From Ichthyophthirius multifiliis (Eukaryota; Ciliophora; Oligohymenophorea; Hymenostomatida): 64,000 nt of DNA. Position numbers and translations under genes: made by a program. Location of the stretch: assembly GCF_000220395.1 (NCBI RefSeq), contig NW_004086960.1:49127-113126 (forward strand). The letters run 5' to 3'. Within the stretch, counting starts at the first letter, position 1, and each line of letters starts with the position of its first letter. This document shows positions 41,401-51,631 of this stretch, in pieces. The notes under the pieces were generated by a model. The model was not told where the DNA came from. It searched no databases and saw nothing but the letters and a program-made list of their open reading frames with translations.

Positions 41401-41507
41401 ACCCATCTTCTTTTTGAGTTTTCAGTAGAATCACTTTCTAACTCTTTTATTAGATCATAAATTGTATAAGAGGTTGTTTCTATTAATAAATCAAGAAATT
41501 ATTCCAT
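35389..41507 (-). CDS. GHKL (Hsp90-type) ATPase fused to RBR E3 ubiquitin ligase
   Basis: About 1,950 residues, open through 6.1 kb with five short introns (first 41354-41402; others near 40350-40422, 40140-40206, 35830-35872, 35670-35716). The N-terminus is a GHKL/HATPase_c_3 ATP-binding domain: N-box PWELLQNGVDLND, FQHNGIPFDQQSLSHLF, then KIGHFGTGFLTTHLLSKQV (ATP-lid glycines), followed by LIGSHDFNFPFIINSLGFTP. About 1,400 residues of helical, Gln/Asn/Leu-rich sequence follow. The C-terminal 220 residues form RING1-IBR-RING2: ECNICM, CNHYFDQNCLKIYL, INCPQDNCDN; IBR WCPNSICNN and KCDQCK, EFCLNCRVRYH; RING2 ECPNCKMWVEKNQGCDHIKC with CKFEFCYICG. RING2 Cys before DHIKC is the expected catalytic site of the Ub-thioester. 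The protein ends in poly-Gln from a (TAA)n run. See findings. Confidence 0.85.
35400..35440. repeat. (TTA)n repeat coding for C-terminal poly-Gln
   Basis: About 12 TTA/ATT units; on the minus strand in the reading frame of the RBR protein they are TAA = Gln codons just before the stop, giving a poly-Gln tail. Confidence 0.8.
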
Positions 41508-42123
41508 TTTTTTTATTTTTTGTTTGTTTGTTTTTTGTTAAAAAATCTATTATATTAAAATTATTAAATTAAATTCTTTATAAAAATAATAAAAAATTTA
41601 GCAAAATTTTAGTAAAAAATTAAACATATATAATATATTATAAAATATAATTATAATAAATAGTTTTTAATAAATAATCAGTGTAATATAAATTATATAA
41701 TAATTATAAATATTATAATAATATAATATTTATAATGATTAAAATAATGTCAATAATTAATAATATAAATTATAATAATTAAAAAAAATTATTAATATTA
41801 TAATATTTATATATCACAATTTAATATTATTATAATATAATTGAATATATTTATTTATAATTTATATTAAATTAAAATAATTATTTATATAATTTTTTTC
41901 TTTTGATATTCTTATAGATCTAAATTATTGATGTATTTTCTAATTTAATTTTATATTTTATTAACATAAATATTTTTACAAATAGTTAAAATACATTATA
42001 ATTTTATATTAACTTTAACTCATAACAATAAAAAATCTGAAATTAATAACATATAAACTATTAATCTCAAAATATAATTTTTAAACAAAAATAAATTATT
42101 TTTTTAAATTAAAAAATTTAATT
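41508..42123. other. A/T-rich intergenic region
   Basis: Upstream region of the giant minus-strand gene and 3' flank of the AMPK gamma gene. Nothing recognisable beyond A/T runs. Confidence 0.5.
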
Positions 42124-43978
42124 TCATTAAGATTTTTATAAATAATATTAAAATATATCTCCCAATGTAATAAACATTTCTACTTATTAAGTTTTTTTAT
42201 TTATACAAACTAATCTATTTCCTTAAGCTAAAAATAAATTTTCCACAACTTTTCTAATGCAATCTTCTTTTTCGAAAAACTCATTTACATTTGAGCTCAT
42301 TAATTTGTATTTTTACTTCTCATCTTTTAAAAATTACATAAACTCATATATTGGTCTACTTAACTATATAAATATAATTTTTTAAATAAAATAAATAAAA
42401 AATTAATAAATATAATATAAATCTAAAAAAAAAACAATCTAAAAATTCTAAGTTTTCCAAATAAAAACTATATCCCTTCTATGAATTAGTCCTTTATAAA
42501 TATTGTTCTCATCCAATATAGGAATAGAAGATATTTTCCATTTATTCATCATAATATCAAAACAGTTATAAGTAGAATCTTTTAAATTATAACTAAGTAC
42601 ATTTTAAGTATTAATAAATTAATCTAATGCATAAGATATAGGAATATCATATGGGTTCTAATCATCCATCTCATTACTAAAATCTTAGGTTAGGTTTCTT
42701 ATTAAAAATAATAAAATATCTTTATATGTTAATATCCCGACAACTAATGTACTTTCATTATCTATTACTAAAATTCTATGTATTTTGTTCTTTATCATTT
42801 TACTACATGCTTATTACAAACGATCATCTATACTTACAGTTATTAATTCTTTATTTTCAAATTTCTTTAAATTTAAATATATAATATTACATTATTTTAT
42901 TTTTAATAAAAAATATTTTTATACGTCTTAATTTAAAATTCTAAACCAGCTTCTTACAGATAACTTTTAAAGATCTAAAAAAAATTACTATTTCTAAATT
43001 AAATTAAATTATGATTATTCAGCTTAAAATTATTATAAATTTGTATTTATTGATTAACATTAATTTTTAAGATTTAAATTATTATTAATATTTTTATTAT
43101 TTTATTAATTTAAATCTTAATCAAATTCTATATCATATAAATTGTTCTTACATTTGTTAAATAAAAAATTAATTTCTTCGCCCATTTCTGATATATATAT
43201 TTAAATATATAAATATTTATATATATTTATTATATATAAAAATTACAATCAACTTCTTATAATATTTTAATTTCTTTCAATTTAGATAAATGTTCTTTTT
43301 ATATTTAGCTTTCACTTACTTTTTTATTATTTATTTTTATTTAATTATATTAAATATAAAAATATTTATTAATAAATATTTCTTTTTAATAAAAATACAA
43401 GGAATTTTATTTAAAGCTGCATTTTTATAACTTATTAATATAATTTTTACTATGTCTGAATAAGTAATTATTCCATCAAATTATGCAGTGTCTTAATTCC
43501 ATATTAATGCTTCTTCATATTTATTTTTAATAACTAAATTTATAGCTTCAAAACATGAAAAGTTTTTATCGATTACAACCAGCTATAATAAAAATATTTT
43601 AATAAATACAATTTTTTTATATTAATTTTATTATTTTTTTATTTCATATTTCTTTAATATTTTTTTACATTTAATTGAATTATATATTTTATTAATATTA
43701 AATATTTTTTATAAATAATATGCTAATCCTTTTATTTAATCTTTATTTAATAAAATTTTATATTACAAGTTTACCTAAGAATTTTTGGGTAGACAATCAT
43801 ATACTTTACTTTCATTTAAAAATGCATGTATTGAATTTTTACAATCTTCCTTTTTATTGGAATATGTATTTTTAATACAATAAAATCTTTTTAGATTTTA
43901 AGATTAATTATTTTTAAAAAATTACATTTAAAATATCTTCCTTACTTTGAACTCTTTAAATTTTTTTTTTTCATCCAT
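42124..43978 (-). CDS. AMPK gamma subunit (SNF4-like, four CBS motifs)
   Basis: Nucleotide-sensing regulatory subunit of the AMP-activated/SNF1 kinase. The start is MDEKKKFKEFKVRK; the first CBS motif is preceded by AFLNESKVYDCLPKNSQLVV (compare the fold-starting helix of gamma subunits) and contains YEEALIWNQDTAQFDGIITY followed by SDIVKIIL. A second CBS unit is IHRILVIDNESTLVVGILTY KDILLFL; a third, WKISSIPILDENNIYKGLIH RRDIVF; the fourth, NRLVCINKKTQQVEMFITLG DIFQYYL at the C-terminus. Between the first and second are several T-rich introns (one long one about 43570-43780). These are the expected order and landmarks for Bateman-domain gamma subunits; no gamma-1-style N-terminal extension is present. 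Exon borders in 42900-43450 are not resolved. Confidence 0.85.
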
Positions 43979-44454
43979 TTTTTAAGATAAATATGAAGAA
44001 TATTAATTTTATTTTAATATTTTATTTGTTTATTTTTTTATTTTAATTATTTATTTAAAATAAAAGCAATTTATAAATTTGTATAATATTATGTATTATT
44101 TATTTCTTTTATAATAGATTTTTTTTTAATTTGATTTGCTGAAAATAATCGCTATTAAAATAAGCTAAAAGTTATTTTTAGAGTTATTATCATTTTTTAG
44201 AAACAATGGAAATCTATATATTAAAATAATGATTATAATTAATATCTATTTTTTAAAAATTAAAAAATTACGTTTTTTGTTTATATGTATTTTATAAAAA
44301 TTATTGTATATATAACAGTGTCTAATACATGATTGTAAAAATAATATTATATTTAAAAATATTCTTTGTATAATTTTTCACATTAAAAAAAAAAAATCAA
44401 GTTTCATATTTAATAATAAAATTAAGTAAAAGTAAAATTAGAAAAATAAATAAG

Positions 44455-44486
<32 letters not shown>

Positions 44487-44500
44487 AAAAATTTTACATA

Positions 44501-44577
<77 letters not shown>

Positions 44578-44625
44578 GATACTTTAAAAAATTAAAATAA
44601 AGAAAAACAATAGACACAAATTATT
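43979..44625. repeat. Intergenic region with poly-purine and (TA)n microsatellites
   Basis: A-rich (A9G)n-like tract at about 44455-44490 immediately followed by a long (TA)n/(TATACA)n tract to about 44575. No gene. Confidence 0.7.
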
Positions 44626-46423
44626 TCATTTTTTATAATACTTATTTATAGCTTAACCAAATCCATATTTTTAATCTATTTCTATATTTAAAATAAAAAA
44701 TATTAAATAATAAAAAACATACTATTATTCGAAGTACTAACTTTTTTATGAATATTTTAAGGAGTTAAACTTCCTTTCGGATTATTCGAAATCAAATTTT
44801 ATTACTGCATTTTATTTTTGTGACTATTTTACCCAGAATAAGATCCTCCTTCTTTTTTTAATATATTATTTCCAAATTAAAATCCTTTTTTTTCATTCTA
44901 ATTTTTACTCTCTTCCTATTTTTAATTATACATTTTAGCTGCAAAAACATCATCATTAACAAACGGATGGTTAATAATATCTCCAGTTTTAATTCTTTAT
45001 TAAGGATCAACCTATAACATTTAATCTATACAATCTAATATTTCATTAGAAAGATTTTTTTTAATATCTTTTTACATTTCATATTTCCCCTCAATTATTT
45101 TTTCAATTAAAACACTATTAGAATTTCCATAAAAAGGAAAATCTCCAAAAACCATCAAATAAAGAATTACTCCCATAGCCCAAACATCAATAGAAGGAGT
45201 CAATTATTTAGCTTTTCCTTGTAAAACTTCTGGAGCCATATATTTTAAACCCCCTGCGTCTAAATTTTCAACATTTAATTTAGATGCAAGACCCGCTATA
45301 CCAAAATCAACTACCTTTATGTTTTTTTATTTTTCTTTTTATTGAAAAAAAAAAAAATACTTTTATTAAATCATCATTTTTCTATTTAAATAAAATATTT
45401 TCCAACTTTAAATCTCGATGAATTAATCGATTTATATGACAATAATTAATTGCATCAACTATCTATTTAAAGTATATTTTTGCCTATTCTTCTGATAATC
45501 GCTTTTCTTTATTTACTTTTTCATATAATTCGCCTCCTTCTAAATATTCCATTATAAAAACTACTCTCATATCACTTAAAGTATAACAATTCATTATTTT
45601 TACTATGTTTTTATGATTTAATACTTTTAATATTTCAGCTTCCCGAAATACCATATCTATATCTTATGCGTTTCCTTTATTATTTTATTTATTTAAAATC
45701 AATCATGTATATGTTATTTCTTCATATTGCTTTTTTTCATTTTTTCTGTAATTTATTTTTAAAAACTCAATCAACAAATTAAAAAGACAAAAAAAATTGA
45801 CAATTCAATTATCTTCTTTTTTTTTTGTTGATTGAGTTATTAAAAACATTGAGAAAAAATAAACAATATGAGCAGTAATATTTACCATTAATATTAGTTT
45901 TTACTATCTTTATAGCTACTTTTTTTAATGTTTATTTATGAATACCTAATAATACTTGACCAAATCCACCTTCGCCTAAAACTTTTACTAAATTATATTC
46001 AGAAAAAGTAGAATTTGAATCAAAATCTTCTCCTAAAAATTTAATTTGATTTATTTAATTTTTTTTATTAAAAAAAAAAAAAAAGGATACCTTTAGATGC
46101 ATATAAAACTGCTTTGTCTTTAACATATTACAAATCATCATCTGTTAATTCGACTCCTTCAGCATTAAATAATCTTAAATTTCTCATATTTTTCATTTCG
46201 GATTTTTATTCAAGTTAAGTTAGAATTATTTAAAATGTTAAACCCTTTTATATACTTAAGTCAAATGGTTATAAAGTTGGGTGACCGTTTCTATATATTT
46301 TAACCTTTAATTTTGTATTAATTATATTTTATTTTAGGTTTTATTTATTTAGTTTTTTTTTTTTAATGAAAAATTTACTGTTTTATCTTTATCTGGAGAT
46401 GGAAATTCATAGTCAAAGTTCAT
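44626..46423 (-). CDS. Doublecortin-domain protein kinase (DCLK/CaMK-like)
   Basis: Ser/Thr kinase with an N-terminal doublecortin-like domain, an arrangement that targets CaMK-type kinases to microtubules. Exon 1 gives MNFDYEFPSPDKDKT; exon 2 is the DCX domain: VKIYRNGHPTLQPFDL, TFQIILTQLE, MRNLRLFNAEGVELTDDDLQ. The kinase follows: glycine loop LGEGGFGQVLLG, VAIKIVKT (Lys), VFIMEYLEGGELYEKV, LIHRDLKLENILF (catalytic loop), VVDFGIAGLAS (DFG), GGLKYMAPEVLQ (APE), DVWAMGVILYLMVFG. The tail (about 80 residues) is Ser/Asn/Gln-rich and basic. Introns lie near 46305-46378, 46038-46091, 45746-45885 (with a 15-bp inverted repeat), 45305-45375, and one near 44690-44735. The T-loop lacks an obvious calmodulin-binding extension. 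Confidence 0.9.
45746..45885 (-). other. Intron with 15-bp perfect inverted repeat
   Basis: 140-nt intron of the doublecortin kinase. Arms 45764-45778 and 45824-45838 (AACTCAATCAACAAA and its exact complement) could fold over a 45-nt loop. Other introns here do not show such an element. See findings. Confidence 0.7.
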
Positions 46424-48170
46424 TTTTAATATGTTTTTTTTTTAAAAAAAAATTAATAAAATTTATATTACTTGTAAAAAAATTAAGTTTGTGTTAATTT
46501 TATTGATTTAAAATATTTTTTTCATAAAAAGGAAATAAAAATAAATTAAAGATATAAATTTTAATAATATTTTTTATGTATTTTTTGGCTATTTTTTAAA
46601 ATATTATATTATAAAATACCTATATAAATAAAAAAATAAATTTAATTGTTTTTCTTTTATTAAATAAATAATAAATTAAATTGTTAAAACTAAGATAAAA
46701 TTCAATTTAAATTTACTTACTATTGAAAATTTGAATAAACTTTATATAATATGAAATAATAATTAAAAAACCCGATTATAAATAGTTTTTTTTATTAAAA
46801 AAAAAAGTCAAAAATAAAATAAATATTATTCAAAAAAGACTGATACAAAAATAAAATAAATATTAATCAATAAAAGACAAATAAAATAAAATTAATTGAT
46901 ATTAAAAATTATTTTTCTAAAATAAAATTTTATATAAATAAATAATATTACTTAATTAATTAATATTATACAAATAAAATGAAAAAAATATATATATTTT
47001 TTTTTTTAATGGATAAATAAAATTTCCATAAAATAATATTTTTCTTTTTTCAAAATAAAGTAAAATTAAAATAATATAATTATTCTCATTATTTATAAAA
47101 TTAAATATATTAAATATTAGTTTATATATATATTTAAATATCTTTATATATAAAAAAAATAATAACTATAAATATAAACTATAATAATATGTATTATATT
47201 AACATGTGAATTAGATAAAATTGGTATAAGTTTTGAATTAGATATGAACAAATTGATAATATTCACATATAGTTAATTAGAATGATTAGGAAAATAATAT
47301 TTTCGCAATTATAATATATGAAAATAAAATTCTTCGGCTTAAAGATATATTAAAATTAAAATTAATTTTAATAAATAAAAATTATTAATGAAAAATAAAA
47401 ATTAATAAAAAAATTAAAAATATAAAAAAAAATAAAAAAAAGTTTGAATAATGACTTTTTTTTATATAAAAATATACGTATAGAATTTTTTCTCCATAAA
47501 AAAAGCAAAATTACATATGGATATATATTTAATCGTTAAAATTGTAGTAATTAAAATTACATTGACAATAAAATATCTAGATTATCCTCCCCCCCAATAG
47601 CTAATCTTGGAGAATAAACAAGTAAAAAAAATATATTTAAAAGAAATATAATATAAACAATAATAATAATTAATTAGTTAATTATATAAAGTAGATATTT
47701 TAATATAAACTTCTAGATTATTTTTTTAAGAAAATTACAATATTTTTTTCAATAAAGATTTTTATTAATAAATATTTTCAAATTTATTATTAATTTGCTT
47801 TTTTAATTAAAATAAATATTTATTATGTTTAAATTAAATTACAAAATATTAATTCTTCTAATATATATTAATCTAAATAAAATTAATTCTATTATCAAAA
47901 ATAATAATAATCATTTATATTCATAAATAAAAATAGTTTTAATAAGTTTATTTTTAAAACTATTTGTATTATAATTAATAGTATAATTCTATTTTTTTTT
48001 TTGACTAATAAAGTTATTTTTGTTAAATTTATATAATTTACCATAAAATCTTTATATAAAAATTTAACCAACTAAAAAAATAACATAATAAAATACTCTA
48101 TATATTCTTTGTTAAAAAATATCGTAAAAAAATAAATAAAACAAAACAAAAAATACTAAAATATTAAATA
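46424..48170. other. Long A/T-rich intergenic region
   Basis: 1.7 kb between divergent genes, so both promoters lie here. Two oddities: a coding-like patch at about 47165-47292 and a C7 tract at 47589-47595 inside a small inverted repeat (see findings). Confidence 0.5.
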
Positions 48171-49513
48171 ATGCAATAAATAATTGATTCATTATAAAGC
48201 AATCATTTATATATCTAAAACATACAAACTTATAAAAATTACGTGCTATAAAACAACATAGATTAAATAAATTAAATAATAGATACTACAATATTCGTAA
48301 TCTCTAAAAAAAATGAAGTCCATCCATTAATTTAATTAAATTTTGCTAGGTTAATAAAAGATTTATTCTAACTATATAAAATAGATTTTATAAAAATTAT
48401 AGAAGAAAAGCTTCTTAATCTCTATACATATATCGCCCATTTTGAAAAAGAAAGTAGATTAGATGACAGAGGAAAAAAATATTTTCAAAAAAATACTGTA
48501 GACAATATAACTGAAGATGATAAAGTTATTTTTGGAAATAGTTTTTTTAGATTAATTTTAGAAACTTTATATGTATGGTCTAATTGGCTTCCTTAATCTT
48601 AATTTTCGATACAATACTAATAATTACTTTAAATTGAAAACATAAAATTCCCTTCATAATTGAATTACTATAAAATAGAATATTTAAAATTAACATTAGA
48701 TTAATTAAGGGAAATCTCCCAAATCGAAAGCCATAATGCATCAATAAAAAATAAAAGTTAAGAAAGTCAATAATAGATAAATAAAATCAATGAAAACACA
48801 AGTAATAACACAAATATGCCTGATGAAATTAATTTCGAAAGTACAGGAGGTGAAGAAGCTTTATAAATATTAAAATAAATTGATCAAAATAAAAATTTAC
48901 TTTTTGAAAAATTAAGAGATTCTAAATAAAATATAGATAATAATTCATTATAATATTTTAAATAGGAATTTCAGACTTTTTAAGAAAAAGCATAATATAT
49001 AATTGAATAATTAATAAGTTAAGAAAAAAAAATATATTAATTACATAAATTTTAGATAATATAGAATTTGGACATAAATATAATTCACTTTCATTCGTAT
49101 TTTTAAATGGTTAAATTGATTAAGCTTAGTTTCTTTACTAATTAAAAAATTAATAAGATTTAAATTTTTCATAATAATAAATTGATTAAACTCCATTTTG
49201 TGATAATATAACTAGATTTAGTTTCAAAAATTTGTTTGATAGTGATGTTTTTAATAAGTATAAATTATAATTAAAAAATAAATAAAATTATGTTAATTTA
49301 ATAACTAATAATATTAAACATAATACTTATGTGAATTCATCTAGTTAAAAATATAAAAGTTAATTTTATGATTTATAAAATAGCTTAAAATATAAAGATA
49401 TTGTTCAAGAAAGAGAATATTTTAAATCTCTTTGAGAATAGTCTTAAGAAACTATTAAAAATTTATAATATTAAATGGAAAATGTTAAAAACAAAAATAC
49501 AAATATAAAATGA
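48171..49513 (+). CDS. Helical N-terminal (VHS/ENTH-like?) and coiled-coil protein
   Basis: N-terminal 150 residues of helical repeats (VHPLIQLNFARLIKDLFQLY, FGNSFFRLILETLYVWSNWL) resemble the right-handed helical fold of VHS/ENTH adaptor domains used in membrane traffic; the resemblance is in pattern only and I am not sure. A coiled coil follows (DQNKNLLFEKLRDSKQ), then NIEFGHKYNSLSFVFLNGQI and CDNITRFSFKNLFDSDVFNK. Two oddities: an A9 run (49024-49032) where one A appears missing, since the frame after it is the coding one; and an in-frame TGA at 49433-49435, after which the same frame reads EQSQETIKNLQYQMENVKN and stops at 49511-49513. If TGA is a true stop the protein is about 421 residues. 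Confidence 0.65.
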
Positions 49514-51399
49514 AAATAATATGATAATAATATAAATGTATGATTATTTTAATATTTTTAGTATTATTGATAAATTAAATTATAGATATAAAAATAAGCC
49601 TATTTTTTTGTTATTGTTAATTTATCAAAAAAATAAAAAAAAAATTTTTATTCATAAAAATATTTATAATAAAGAAGAAATATTTAAAAGAATTATATAA
49701 TAATAAATAATTATATATTTAGTCAAGTTTCATATTTTCTTATTTATATTAAACTATTAATAATTATAAAATTTTTAATATAATTAATTGTAAAAAAAAT
49801 AAATAATAAACAAGATTTAAATTTAATAAATAAATATTTAAAAAAAAAAAAAATTATCATAATATAAAAAAATAATATAAAAAAAAATATTATAATTATT
49901 AAAAATCAAACAAATTATATTTAAAATAAATAATAAAAAAAAAAAAAAAAAAAAAATTATGGTTAAAATAATATTAAAATTATTTTGTTTTAAAATATTA
50001 TTATAAATAAAATATTGTAAAAAATTTTTTTGATAATAAAAAAAATATAAATAATAAAAATTAAAAGAATAAAAATATATATATATATATATTATATATT
50101 AAATTAAAAAAAAAGTAATATATAATACAAATAAAATCTAAAAATATAAATATATAAATATATAAATATATAAATATATAAATATATAAATAAATATTAT
50201 AATATTTTTATATTTAAAACATTATTATATTATATATAAATTTTTAAATATTTTAATTAAATCTTTTTTTATCTTTAAAATTTATATTTTGAAATATATT
50301 TATATTATATATTATCTTATTTTAATACATCTTAAATAAAAAATTTACAATCAAATATAATACATTTTACTTTAAATACATATATATTATTTATTAAAAG
50401 TATATTTATTATTTTTTATACTATAATTTATAGTAAAAATTAAAATTATTCAAACTTGTAATAATATGTTTTACATTATTATTATAAATATATATATAAA
50501 TATTTTTTTAAAAAATTTTAAGAAGTAAATTTAAATATTAAAAAAATATTAAACTTATAGTATAATTATTATATTTCTAGAAAAATTTGTAATTAAATTA
50601 ATATAAAATAATCTTATAATAATTAAAACTATTTAATAGAAACAAAAAAAACTTAATTCAAAATAATAATTATTTTGTTAAAAATAAATAATTATAAAAC
50701 GAATTTTTATTATTCAACTTAATATAAATTTTATTATGTAAAATAAACCATTATGTTTATCTGAAAAATCTTAAAATAAAAACAATCTAATACTTTTAAT
50801 TATTTAAATATATAATATCAATTTGCTAAAATTAATAATACAGAAATTCTTTTTGTATTTTATATTATACATATTCGAATAATTTTATTTAAAATTATTA
50901 AAGTAAGATTTTACTCATCTTTAGTGAAAAGGAAACTTTATTTTTGTAAAAAAATAACATATATATAAAAAAATTGTTATACATTTTTTTTATTAATTTA
51001 GTATATAATTTAATATATTCTATATAAAAAAATAAATAATATAATAAAAGAAAAGTATTTATATATATATAAATATATAAATATAAATATATATATAAAT
51101 ATATATATATTTGATATTTATAATATATATATAAATATTTATTATATATTAATAAATAATAATTAATTATAAAACAATAATTATACATAATATAATAATT
51201 TATTGTATAAAAAAATTTATAAATATACTTAGTTATTTTATTTAGAATTATATAATTAAAATGAAAAAATATTTAAAACAGAATGACTTTAAATTTTTTT
51301 AAAAATGCATATTATAGAAATAATTAAATAAATACAATATTATTTTTATATAAAAAAATATAATTACATGTCTAATATAATATTATATGAAACGAAGTA
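49514..51399. repeat. A/T-rich intergenic region with period-8 repeat
   Basis: About 1.9 kb of A/T sequence, one of the most biased stretches here. A period-8 tandem (TATAAATA)n lies at about 50144-50192, and (TA)n at 50074-50096; mixed ATAT tracts at 51058-51135. The minus-strand open frame 50898-51188 is Tyr/Ile/Leu from ATAT repeats and is rejected. Confidence 0.6.
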
Positions 51400-51600
51400 T
51401 CATAAAATTTAATTATATTTCATTAAATATTTTTAAGTGTTTTCTTTCAAAACTACGTTTTATAAATTGTTTTTCTTATTAATCTATTATTAAACAAAAG
51501 TAATTTTTTTATTTTAAAATTTTAAATGAGATGAAGTTTTTCTTAAAAGAGGTCCGATATTTTAATCATTATTTTTAATAATAATGTTATTTATATATTT

Positions 51601-51631
<31 letters not shown>

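Noticed and set aside
50898-51188. 96-codon minus-strand Tyr/Ile/Leu frame
   Set aside because: Encoded by ATAT/AATA tandem repeats; no real protein features.
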